Positions 23,596-31,307 of a stretch of DNA of 33,984 bases are shown here, one piece after another (within the stretch, counting starts at the first letter, position 1; the number at the start of each line of letters is the position of its first letter). Both the position numbers and the translations under genes were made by a program. The stretch is from Chloroflexota bacterium (GTDB taxonomy: Bacteria > Chloroflexota > Limnocylindria > P2-11E), in the NCBI GenBank assembly GCA_005883625.1, contig VBDU01000080.1, positions 7,469 through 41,452 on the forward strand. Direction: 5' to 3'. Under the pieces are notes generated by a model. The model worked only from the letters and a program-made list of their open reading frames with translations, was not told where the DNA came from and did no database searches.

Positions 23596-24216
23596 ATGCC
23601 ACGGCTTTCGCTGATGCCGAAGAAGGGCGTCTTCTTCACGCTGTTCAGCCAGCACGCGGAGAACGCGGTGGAGGCGGCCGAGGCGCTCGAGAAGCTCCTC
23701 AGCGACTTCACCGACATCGAGAACAAGGTACGCGACATCCACGCGATCGAGCACTACGGCGACAAGCTGAACCACGAGATCATCCGCCACCTCAACGAGA
23801 CGTTCGTCACGCCGCTCGACCGCGAGGACATCGTCGGCCTTGGTTCGCGCGTCGACGACATCACCGACGTCTGCTACGACGTCTCCGAGCTCGTGCTGCT
23901 CTTCAAGGTGAAGAGCATCCGGCCGGCCGCGGTACGACAGGCGAAGATCCTCGTGACGGCGTCGCGCGAGGTCCGGGACATGCTCAAGGAGCTGGAGGGC
24001 CTACGCGGGCTCGAGCCGCACTGGATCAAGATCCACACCCTCGAGAACGAAGGCGATCAGATCTGGCGCGAGGCGGTGGCAGAGCTGTTCGACCGCTCAG
24101 ACGACGCGATCGAGATCGTGAAGTGGAAGGACATCTACTCGCTGATCGAGGTCGCCATCGACCGCTGCGAGGACGTTGCGAACATCGTCGAGACCATCGT
24201 CGTGAAGCACAGCTAG
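23596..24216 (+). CDS. DUF47/PhoU-like partner of the phosphate transporter
   Basis: 206 residues, mostly long helices with the acidic metal-binding pattern of the DUF47 (PhoU-divergent) family: IHAIEHYGDKLNHEI, DREDIVGLGSRVDDI, and KWKDIYSLIEVAIDRCEDVAN at the C-terminus. These proteins accompany PiT transporters and are thought to modulate uptake. Strong AAGGAGG site. The PiT gene starts 10 bases after the stop. Confidence 0.92.
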   Translation: MPRLSLMPKKGVFFTLFSQHAENAVEAAEALEKLLSDFTDIENKVRDIHAIEHYGDKLNHEIIRHLNETFVTPLDREDIVGLGSRVDDITDVCYDVSELVLLFKVKSIRPAAVRQAKILVTASREVRDMLKELEGLRGLEPHWIKIHTLENEGDQIWREAVAELFDRSDDAIEIVKWKDIYSLIEVAIDRCEDVANIVETIVVKHS

Positions 24217-24226
24217 GCCGGACGCG

Positions 24227-25237
24227 GTGGACAATGCGACCGTCCTGCTCGCCCTCGTCGTGCTCCTGGGCATCGCGTTCGAGTTCGTCAACGGGTTCCA
24301 CGACGCCGCGAACGCGATCGCCACCACGGTCGCCACGCGTGTCCTCACACCCGCGCAGGCCATCCTCATGGCGGGCGTGCTCAACCTTGTCGGCGCACTG
24401 TCCGGCGAGGCCGTCGCGAAGACCGTGGGGAGCGGCATCGTCGACTCCAAGATCGTCACGCAGGACCTGGTCATCGCGGCGCTCGTCGCCGCGATCATCT
24501 GGGACCTCATCACCTTCTTCGCCGCGCTCCCGACGTCCTCGAGCCACGCGCTCATCTTCGGCGTGATCGGCGCCGCGGTCGCGATCCACGGCGGGGACGT
24601 GGTCATCGCGGGCGGGCTGCAGAAGACGGTCTTCGGGATCGGGTACTCGCCGATCGTGGCGCTGCTGACGGGCTATGTCTTCATGCTCGCGATCTATTGG
24701 GCGCTGCGGAACGTCAGCTATCGCTTCGTGAATCGCTTCTTCGGCCGCGCCCAGATCCTCTCGAGCGCGTACATGGCGTTCAGCCACGGCGGCAACGACG
24801 GGCAGAAGACGATGGGCGTCATCGCGCTCGCGCTCGCCGCGTACGGCGCCGTTCCGACCGGCGCCGGCTTCTACATCCCAGACTGGGTGAAGGTGATCTG
24901 CGCGCTCAGCATCGGCCTCGGCACGGCGACGGGAGGCTGGCGGATCATCCGCACGATGGGCATGCGCATCACGGCGCTGAAGCCGGTGAACGGGTTCGCC
25001 GCGGAGACGACCGCCGCCACGGTCATCGAGATCGCGACCCGTTTTGGTATCCCGATCTCGACGACCCACGCGATCTCGGGCGCCATTCTCGGCGTCGGCG
25101 CGACGCGCCGGCTCTCGGCGGTGCGCTGGGGCATCGCCGGCCGGATCGTCACCGCATGGGTGCTCACCATCCCCGGGTGCTTCGTCCTCGGCTACGCCTT
25201 CGCGATCTTGATGCGCTTCGTCGGCGTCCATCCCTAA
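24227..25237 (+). CDS. pit: Inorganic phosphate transporter, PiT family
   Basis: 336 residues, about ten membrane helices, with the two PiT signatures: FVNGFHDAANAIATTVATRV near 20-38 and, in the second repeat, FSHGGNDGQKTMGVIAL near 185. Low-affinity symport of metal-phosphate with protons or Na+. GTG start at 24227, directly behind the DUF47 gene and probably controlled with it by the leader upstream. Confidence 0.95.
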   Translation: MDNATVLLALVVLLGIAFEFVNGFHDAANAIATTVATRVLTPAQAILMAGVLNLVGALSGEAVAKTVGSGIVDSKIVTQDLVIAALVAAIIWDLITFFAALPTSSSHALIFGVIGAAVAIHGGDVVIAGGLQKTVFGIGYSPIVALLTGYVFMLAIYWALRNVSYRFVNRFFGRAQILSSAYMAFSHGGNDGQKTMGVIALALAAYGAVPTGAGFYIPDWVKVICALSIGLGTATGGWRIIRTMGMRITALKPVNGFAAETTAATVIEIATRFGIPISTTHAISGAILGVGATRRLSAVRWGIAGRIVTAWVLTIPGCFVLGYAFAILMRFVGVHP

Positions 25238-25469
25238 CCGACTAATCAATTTGATCTAGGCCGAGCGCGAACCCTAAATAGCGCCCTGCTGATCGAGGCT
25301 CCCTCACTTGACGGAGTCGCCTGTGCGTGTGGTGTCGCGGGCGTGTCGAACACCGCGGATACGAGCACACACCCATTGCGCCGCACGCTCCCAGAGCAAA
25401 GAGTCACCCGTGCGAGGGATGACCTCCGCTGGTGGGGACCTTAGTACTCGGGCTGGGAATAGTGGGGGA
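25238..25469 (+). promoter_or_regulatory. Promoter and long leader of the subtilase operon
   Basis: TTGATC (25251-25256) and TAAATA (25275-25280), 18 bases apart, make a good promoter. The leader of about 180 bases contains two near-copies of a 14-base word, GAGTCGCCTGTGCG (25314) and GAGTCACCCGTGCG (25401). The second is part of a hairpin, GTCACCC/GGGATGAC, with loop GTGCGA. I could not match it to a riboswitch family. The leader ends in GGGGGA before the ATG. Confidence 0.5.
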
Positions 25470-26936
25470 ATGACGGCAGGCGGAAAGAACGCGTCCAAGC
25501 TCCTCGTCACGATCGCCGCCGTTGCGATCGTTGCGAGCAGCGTCCTCGTCTCGGTCCCCAATTCCGCGCTCGCCGTCGTCGACCCGGCGCTCGGGGCCGG
25601 CGGCTACGCCCTCATCGCGGTGAGGCACGGCGCCACTTCCCAGGTCGCCCGTGTCGCGCAGGACGCCGGCGCGACCGAGACGAGCGCCCTCGAGGCGATC
25701 GACGTCGTCATCGCGCGCGTCAGCACGCCCGCGCTCGCGGCGCTTCGCGCGGATCCCGCCGTTCGGCTCATCGCGGCCGACGGCACGGTGAGTGCCGCCG
25801 GCGGCCGCAAGGACGTCGAGCGCCCCGGCGTGAACAACGTCGGCGTCGCCGCCGTCGACGCGCCGCGCGCCTGGCACGAATCGACCGGTCGCGGCGTCGC
25901 CGTCGCGCTCCTCGACACCGGCATCGCGGCGCACCCCGATCTCGAAGGCTCCGTCGTCGCCCGCGTGGACTTCGTCGGCGACGGGTCGACGGCGCTCGAC
26001 CCGGGTGGCCACGGGACGCACCTCGCCGGGCTCATCGCCGGCCACGGCGCGAGCTTCAAGGGGGTCGCTCCGGACGCGAAGCTCGTTAGCCTGCGCGTCC
26101 TCGACGCGAAGGGCGATGGGACGCTCCATGCGGTCCTCGGCGCCATCGACTGGACGCTGAAGCACCGGCGCGATTACGGGATCCGCGTGATGAACCTGTC
26201 CTTCGGGGCGGCGCAGCTGCGTTCGTACCAGAACGACATCCTCGCGGCGGCCGCCGAGTCGGTCTGGTTCTCCGGCGTCGTCGTTGTTGCCGCGGCCGGG
26301 AACGACGGGCCGCTCGGCCGCACGGTGACGACTCCCGGCGCCGACCCGTTCGTCGTCACGGTCGGGTCGCTCGACGACCAGGGGACCGCGGCGGCGCACG
26401 ACGACCGCGAGTCGGAGTTCAGCTCGCGCGGACCGACGCTCGATGGCGTCGCCAAGCCCGACATCCTCGCGCCGGGCGAGCGCGTCCTTTCGTTGCGGGC
26501 CGCCGGCTCGGCGCTCGACCGCATCGTCCACGGCCAGGCCGAGGCCACGCCGTCGCTCTACACGCGCATGAGCGGAACCTCGGTCTCGAGCGCCCTCGCG
26601 AGCGGGATCGCCGCCCTCGTCGTCGCCAAGCATCCGACGTACTCGACGACCCAGGTGAAGGGCGCGCTCGTCGCGGGCGCGCACCGCGTCGCGGGGTCGC
26701 CGACGCCGGGCGCGGACGCGCCAGGGTCGCTCGTGGCGCGGCCGGCGCGGGTGAACGCGGACCTCGTGCCATCGCGTCTGCTGCTCGAGATGCTGGCGCG
26801 CAACGGCGTGTCCATCGCGTCGGTCTCATGGGAGGGCATCAGCTGGGAGTCGGTCTCCTGGGAGACCGTGAGCTGGGAGGGTGTGGCGTGGGAGGGCGTG
26901 AATTGGGAGACCGTGGCGTGGGAGACCACGCGATGA
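25470..26936 (+). CDS. Secreted subtilisin-like serine protease (S8) with a C-terminal Trp-Glu pentad repeat
   Basis: 488 residues. Signal peptide at about 10-36 (ending NSALA), a prodomain-like region at 45-105 (YALIAVRHGA, VVIARVS), then the S8 domain with catalytic Asp149 (ALLDTG), His181 (GHGTHLAG), oxyanion Asn278 (AAGNDG) and Ser371 (SGTSVSSALASG). A spacer follows. Residues 452-486 are seven pentads of pattern [VI][SAN]WE[GST], and the protein ends TR. ATG 25470 is chosen for the signal peptide and GGGGGA before it; upstream codons look like leader RNA. The stop overlaps the HD-GYP start (ATGA). The protease call is firm; the role of the tail is unknown. Confidence 0.93.
   Translation: MTAGGKNASKLLVTIAAVAIVASSVLVSVPNSALAVVDPALGAGGYALIAVRHGATSQVARVAQDAGATETSALEAIDVVIARVSTPALAALRADPAVRLIAADGTVSAAGGRKDVERPGVNNVGVAAVDAPRAWHESTGRGVAVALLDTGIAAHPDLEGSVVARVDFVGDGSTALDPGGHGTHLAGLIAGHGASFKGVAPDAKLVSLRVLDAKGDGTLHAVLGAIDWTLKHRRDYGIRVMNLSFGAAQLRSYQNDILAAAAESVWFSGVVVVAAAGNDGPLGRTVTTPGADPFVVTVGSLDDQGTAAAHDDRESEFSSRGPTLDGVAKPDILAPGERVLSLRAAGSALDRIVHGQAEATPSLYTRMSGTSVSSALASGIAALVVAKHPTYSTTQVKGALVAGAHRVAGSPTPGADAPGSLVARPARVNADLVPSRLLLEMLARNGVSIASVSWEGISWESVSWETVSWEGVAWEGVNWETVAWETTR
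26823..26927 (+). repeat. 15-base tandem repeat encoding seven [VI][SAN]WE[GST] pentads
   Basis: Seven consecutive 15-base units at the end of the subtilase gene. Trp (TGG) and Glu (GAG) are invariant, while the other three positions vary within small sets. Synonymous and conservative changes between units indicate selection for the peptide pattern, not a recent DNA duplication. The second unit area contains GGCATCAGCTGGGAG, found again in the small peptide gene at 28442-28501. Confidence 0.9.
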
Positions 26937-28330
26937 GCCGACGACTCGATCTCTACGTCGGTCTCGTTACCGCCGCCGGCGTTCTCTCGGTCGCGATCGC
27001 GGCGATCACCCTCCGGATCTCCTCACTCGATCCGCTCATGTTCGTGCTCCTCGTCATCCTCGCCGCCGTCGCGCAGCGCATCCCGGTCTTCCTCTTCCGC
27101 TCGAGCGCGATCTCGGTGTCGTTCGCGGCGGTGATCGCCGCGTACGTCCTGTACGGCCCCGGGGCCGGCGTCTTCGTCGGTCTTGCGCAGGCCGTCGTGA
27201 ACTCGATCACGCCGCGACGAAAGCCCGCCCGCAAGGTCGCCTTCAACTTCGGCTCGTTCACGCTCTCGGCGCTCGTCGCCGGGATCGTCTATCACCTCGT
27301 CGGCGGGCAGACACCGCCGACGGCGATCACCGCGACCCTCATCGCGGTGGGCGTCTCCGCGGCCGCCTACTTCGTGCTCAACACCGGGCTCACGTCGTTC
27401 GTCATCGCGATCGCCGAGCGGCAGAGCGTCGTCGCCGTCTGGCGCACGAATTACAGCTGGATGCCGCTCAACTTCCTCGCGACGGCCGTCCAGGGGGCGG
27501 CCCTCGCGCTCGCGTACCAGTCCCTCGGACTCTTCGGCGTCTTGGTCTTCACCGCCCCGCTTGTCGCCGCCTGGTTCTCCTTCCGCCTCTACATGACGAA
27601 ATCGACCGAGGTCCGCAAGCGCAACGAGGAGCTGCAGACGGTCAACGACCTCCTCAGCCGGGCGAACGGCCGCCTCGAGGAGTCGCACCTCTCCGTCATC
27701 GGCGCGCTCATCGGCGCGCTCGAGGCGAAAGAGGAGCATCTCACCGGTCACGCCGCGGCGACGATGTTCTACTCCGTCCAGGTCGCGAAGAAGCTCGGCC
27801 TCGGCGCCGAGCAGATCGCGGCGATCAAGCTCGGCGCGCTCTTCCACGACGTGGGCAAGATCGGTATCCCCGAGACGCTGCTCCAGAAGCCGGCCGAGCT
27901 CAATGAGGTCGAGTGGGCGACGATGCGGGCGCATCCCTCGATCGGGGCGAGCCTCCTCGCGAACGTCCCGATGCTCGAGCGGATCCGGCCGATCGTCCTC
28001 GCGCACCACGAGCACTACGACGGCATGGGCTACCCACTCGGATTGAAGGGCGACCAGATCCCGCTCGCGGCGCAGATCATCACCGTCGCGGACGCCTACG
28101 ACGCGATGACCAGCGACCGCCCGTACCGCCTGCCGCTGCGTCCGAAGGAAGCGCTCCGCGAGCTGCGCGCGCACTCGGGCAGCCAGTTCAACTCCGTCGT
28201 CGTCGAGGCGTTCATCACCGTCGTGGTCGAGGAACGCCGCAAGGCACGGCGCGGCCACACGTCGCTCTTCACCCACGAGCACGCGCACGTCTACGAGCAG
28301 GCACTCGAGGCCGTAAGGGTCGCGAGCTAG
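26933..28330 (+). CDS. Membrane-bound HD-GYP cyclic-di-GMP phosphodiesterase
   Basis: 465 residues. About seven membrane helices (8-220) form a MASE-like input region, then a short coiled coil (STEVRKRNEELQTVNDLLS), then the HD-GYP domain: HD at 305-306 (LFHDVGKIGIPE), HHEHYDGMGYP with GYP at 366-368, and DAYDAMTSDRPYR. Such enzymes hydrolyse c-di-GMP. The start overlaps the protease stop (ATGA), and the small peptide gene begins 15 bases after its stop, so all three are one unit. What the membrane part senses is unknown. Confidence 0.92.
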   Translation: MSRRLDLYVGLVTAAGVLSVAIAAITLRISSLDPLMFVLLVILAAVAQRIPVFLFRSSAISVSFAAVIAAYVLYGPGAGVFVGLAQAVVNSITPRRKPARKVAFNFGSFTLSALVAGIVYHLVGGQTPPTAITATLIAVGVSAAAYFVLNTGLTSFVIAIAERQSVVAVWRTNYSWMPLNFLATAVQGAALALAYQSLGLFGVLVFTAPLVAAWFSFRLYMTKSTEVRKRNEELQTVNDLLSRANGRLEESHLSVIGALIGALEAKEEHLTGHAAATMFYSVQVAKKLGLGAEQIAAIKLGALFHDVGKIGIPETLLQKPAELNEVEWATMRAHPSIGASLLANVPMLERIRPIVLAHHEHYDGMGYPLGLKGDQIPLAAQIITVADAYDAMTSDRPYRLPLRPKEALRELRAHSGSQFNSVVVEAFITVVVEERRKARRGHTSLFTHEHAHVYEQALEAVRVAS

Positions 28331-28345
28331 CCGGAGGGAGAGGAC

Positions 28346-28501
28346 ATGAAGATCACACGGAAGCTGCAGGCGGCCCTCATCGCACTGATGCTGGCCCTCA
28401 CGCTCGCCGCGTCCGCCGGCACGGTCTGGGCGGATACGGGCGGCATCAGCTGGGAAACGGCCCCAGACCCGATCGACCCGTGGGGCATCAGCTGGGAGTA
28501 A
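28346..28501 (+). CDS. Small secreted peptide with two GISWE motifs
   Basis: 51 residues. A clear signal peptide (basic MKITRK, a hydrophobic core, cleavage near VWA at 29) leaves a mature part of about 22 residues, acidic and proline-containing, that holds GISWE near its start and again as its very last five residues. The same motif forms the tail of the protease two genes upstream. Good ribosome site (GGAGGGAGAGGAC) before the ATG, TAA stop. The N-terminus has no lipobox. Function unknown: signalling peptide, protease ligand or inhibitor, or structural partner of the tail. Confidence 0.8.
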   Translation: MKITRKLQAALIALMLALTLAASAGTVWADTGGISWETAPDPIDPWGISWE

Positions 28502-28506
28502 CGACG

Positions 28507-29391
28507 CTAGGCCCCGGCGAGCTCAGGTAACGCAAAGAGCTCCTCGAGCGAGCGGACGACGCGGTCCGGCACCGCGTCGCCCGTCGCTCGTCGGAGCGCA
28601 TCCGCTTCGGTGAGCCCCGTGAGGATGAGCACGCCCGTCGCGCCGACCCGGTGCGCCGCCACGATGTCGTAGTCCGTCGAATCCCCGACGACGACCACGC
28701 GATCGCCGGGTCGCCCCGCCCGCCGGATGGCCTCCTGGAACAGGAAGGGCTCGGGCTTGCCGATGCAGAGCGCCTGGCGGCCCGTCGCCACCTCGATCGC
28801 TGCGACGATGCTCCCCGCTCCCGGTAGGAGCCGACCTTCGACCGGATAGGCCCGGTCCTTGTTTGACGCGACGAACCGCGCGCCCGCGAGCACGGCGCGC
28901 TGCGCCTCCGCGAGCTTCGCGTACGTGAGGTGCAGGTCGAGGCCCACGACGACGGTGTCGGGCGGCGGCGGGAGCTCGAGGTGCTCGAGGTACGAGCGCA
29001 TCGCGCCGGGGTCGACGCCATCCGCGGCGGCCTCGGCGGGCGGCGCGATCCCCGGCACGTCGTCAGGATCGCGGACCGGGATGCCGACGTCGCGGATCTC
29101 CTTGCGCAGCCCGTTCGCCCCGAAGACCAGCACGTCGCGTGGTTTGGGCTCGAGGCGCTCGAGGTAGTGCGCGGTGGCATACGCGCTCGTGACGACGTGC
29201 TCGACGTCGCCGCCGAGGCCGAGCGCGTTCAGCCGATCGACGTATTGCTGTCGCGTCGCGGTCGAATTGTTCGTGGCGAAGAAGAGGTCCCAGCCCGCTT
29301 TCCGAAGGCGCTCGAGCGTCTCGCGCGCGTACGGGAGCACGAGCATGCCGCGGTAGAGCACGCCGTCCATGTCGAAGATCGCGATCGGCAC
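28507..29391 (-). CDS. HAD-superfamily phosphatase, NagD/PGPase type
   Basis: 294 residues. Motif I FDMDGVLYRG with nucleophile Asp7, motif II FFATNNST, a C2-type cap in the middle, then GKPEPFLF and VVVVGDSTDYDI for motifs III and IV. The family dephosphorylates small sugar or nucleotide phosphates such as phosphoglycolate. GTG start at 29391, because motif I must sit at the N-terminus; 2 bases separate it from the Nudix stop, so they are co-translated. Confidence 0.9.
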   Translation of the reverse strand: MPIAIFDMDGVLYRGMLVLPYARETLERLRKAGWDLFFATNNSTATRQQYVDRLNALGLGGDVEHVVTSAYATAHYLERLEPKPRDVLVFGANGLRKEIRDVGIPVRDPDDVPGIAPPAEAAADGVDPGAMRSYLEHLELPPPPDTVVVGLDLHLTYAKLAEAQRAVLAGARFVASNKDRAYPVEGRLLPGAGSIVAAIEVATGRQALCIGKPEPFLFQEAIRRAGRPGDRVVVVGDSTDYDIVAAHRVGATGVLILTGLTEADALRRATGDAVPDRVVRSLEELFALPELAGA

Positions 29392-29393
29392 GG

Positions 29394-29855
29394 CTATCTC
29401 CTCCAGCGCCGCGGACCGACCACGTAGACCTGCGCCGATGCGGCCGCGAACGCGTCGGCGATCCGTCGCTCGGTGAAGTCGCTCATCGGGCTCGGCAGGG
29501 CGGACGGGTCGAACCAGTCGCAGGCCGTGATCTCCTTCGCGTCCGTGACGCGCGGAGCGGGCGAGGTGCCGCTGAGCCGCGCTTTGAACACGAAGTGATG
29601 CGCGCCGGCCCCATCGACGAAGTCCGGTTCCCAGTACACGCCCGTCAGTCGTTCGATCCGAAGGCTCGCTCCGACCTCTTCGCGCGCCTCTCGGATGGCG
29701 GTCTCCTCCGCCGACTCGCCGGGCTCGCCGCCACCGCCAGGCAGCTCCCAATTCCGCTCCCCGTACCCGTGCCTCACAAGGAGGACCTGGCCGATGTCGT
29801 TGGTGATCACGCTCGCCGCGCCGACCGCGGGACCGCGACGGAGCTGCGCGGACAC
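29394..29855 (-). CDS. Nudix hydrolase
   Basis: 153 residues with a complete Nudix box starting GGGEPGESAEETAIREAREEVGA and the preceding ELPGG strand. It hydrolyses nucleoside diphosphates linked to another group; the substrate cannot be deduced. GTG start overlaps the TAG stop of the alcohol dehydrogenase by one base. It may act with the HAD phosphatase downstream in house-cleaning, which is inference from context. Confidence 0.92.
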   Translation of the reverse strand: MSAQLRRGPAVGAASVITNDIGQVLLVRHGYGERNWELPGGGGEPGESAEETAIREAREEVGASLRIERLTGVYWEPDFVDGAGAHHFVFKARLSGTSPAPRVTDAKEITACDWFDPSALPSPMSDFTERRIADAFAAASAQVYVVGPRRWRR

Positions 29856-30994
29856 TAGAGCGCGACGCGGTAGAGCGCTTCGATGTCCTGGGCGGTCGTC
29901 GTCCGCGGGTTCACCGCGATGTTCCCGGACAGCATCGCGTCCTTCGTCATGTTCGGGATCGTGTCCTCGGTGACGCCGTACTTCCGCAGATGCGAGCCCA
30001 CCCCGACCGCCTCGTTGAGGTCGAAGACGCGCCGCACCGCGAGCGTGGCGTCCTTTCGCGTGCCGAGCGCCTCGCCGACGAGGGCGAACTTCTCCTCGGC
30101 GGCCATGCGATTGAAGTCCATGACGTGCGGGAGCAGGACCGCGACCGCCGTGCCATGCGCGACATGGCACCAGCCGCCCAGCGGAAGCGCCATCGCGTGC
30201 ACGTTGCCGAGCCGCGTGTTGCTGAAGGCAAGGGACGCCGAGACGACCGCCCGCATCATCCGCTCGCGCGCCTCGAGGTCTGACCCATCCGTTACGGCCC
30301 GTACGAGTGCCCAGCCGACGTCGCGGATCGCCTCGAGGCACAGCACCTCCGTCATCCGATAGGCGTTCTTGCCGACGAACGACTCGATCGCGTGGACGAG
30401 CGTGTCGAGACCGGTGATCGCGGTGATGAACGGAGGGCACGTCCGCGTCATGTCCGGATCCTCGAGCGCGAAGAGCGCGGTCGCGTTGGGGCTGATGATG
30501 ACGAGCTTGCGGTGCTGGACCGGGTCGGCGATGACGCTGTTGATCGTGATCTCCGCGCCGGTCCCGGCGGTGGTGGGGATCGCGACCACCGGGGCGGCGT
30601 TCTTGGGGACTTTGTCGATCCCGACGTAATCCAGGACCGTCCCGCCGTTGGTCAGCAGGGTCGCCGCCATCTTCGCCGTGTCGATCGACGAGCCACCGCC
30701 GACCGCGACGAGCGCCTGCGCGCCGTAGTCGCGTGCGCGCTCGTACGCTCGCTGCACCTCGCCCACGCCCGGATCGGGAACGACCTCGTCGTAGATCTCG
30801 TACTCGATGTGCGCCTCGCGCAGGCGCTCCTCGATCGGCATGACGAGGCCGGCGCCGCGAACGCCTTTGTCGGTGACGATGAGGACGCGAAACGCCCCCA
30901 CCTGCTGCAGCGGCGTGGCGACGGTGAGCGCGACGCCGCGACCGAAGGTGATGCGCGTCGGGATGCGGAATGTGTCGACGCGTGCTGGGATCAC
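29855..30994 (-). CDS. Iron-containing alcohol dehydrogenase
   Basis: 379 residues, group III ADH. NAD-binding VGGGSSIDTAKM near 98-109, PTTAGTGAEIT, and the metal-binding run ITGLDTLVHAIES plus HAMALPLGG and HGTAVAVLLP. It reduces aldehydes or oxidises primary alcohols or diols with NAD(P). GTG start at 30994, 18 bases after the SEC-C reading ends. Confidence 0.92.
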   Translation of the reverse strand: MIPARVDTFRIPTRITFGRGVALTVATPLQQVGAFRVLIVTDKGVRGAGLVMPIEERLREAHIEYEIYDEVVPDPGVGEVQRAYERARDYGAQALVAVGGGSSIDTAKMAATLLTNGGTVLDYVGIDKVPKNAAPVVAIPTTAGTGAEITINSVIADPVQHRKLVIISPNATALFALEDPDMTRTCPPFITAITGLDTLVHAIESFVGKNAYRMTEVLCLEAIRDVGWALVRAVTDGSDLEARERMMRAVVSASLAFSNTRLGNVHAMALPLGGWCHVAHGTAVAVLLPHVMDFNRMAAEEKFALVGEALGTRKDATLAVRRVFDLNEAVGVGSHLRKYGVTEDTIPNMTKDAMLSGNIAVNPRTTTAQDIEALYRVAL

Positions 30995-31012
30995 GCGCGG
31001 CAGTTTAGGTGA

Positions 31013-31249
31013 CTACTCGCGCGCGTACTCATCGCGCCGCGTGTCGTCGAAGCGCCCCATCCGCAGGCAGCACCGCTTGAAACCGTCTTCCGCTGCCGCA
31101 TGGGCAGGGGTCGTTGCGGCCGAGCTTCTCAAAAGAGCACCTTGTCGCCATGGACGATCCGAACGCCGCGCTTCACGCGCTTTTCGGACGGATAGCCCTT
31201 ACGCCTCTTGGAGGTCGGCTCGAAAGGAGGGCATGTCGTGGTCGCGCAC
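31013..31249 (-). pseudogene. SEC-C zinc-motif protein broken by three +1 frameshifts
   Basis: From GTG 31249, preceded by an ideal AAGGAGGT, the minus strand reads MRDHDMPSF. It then needs one T removed (TCCTTTCGAG) to continue as [19 protein letters not shown] to GDKVL, a second T removed (CTCTTTTGAG) for [17 protein letters not shown], and a third (GGTTTCAAG) for FKRCCL and the end at TAG 31013. Corrected, it is a 77-residue protein ending in a canonical SEC-C motif, C-x-C-x8-C-C, which binds zinc in SecA and many small proteins. All three extra Ts fall at Phe codons, and their sum restores the original frame. Confidence 0.75.
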
Positions 31250-31307
31250 GCCGCACCTCCTTCGACGTCAGCCTATGGCGACGGCGCCCGGGGGAATGTG
31301 ATCCGCG

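Noticed and set aside
25310..25440. c-di-GMP, c-di-AMP, cobalamin or guanidine riboswitch in the subtilase leader
   Set aside because: None of the conserved cores I can recall is present in the right order; only a hairpin and a repeated word are supported.
25308..25469. N-terminal extension of the subtilase containing two ESPVR segments
   Set aside because: It would bury the signal peptide 65 residues in, lacks a ribosome site, and the region fits better as leader RNA. The repeated word is reported as an RNA or DNA feature.
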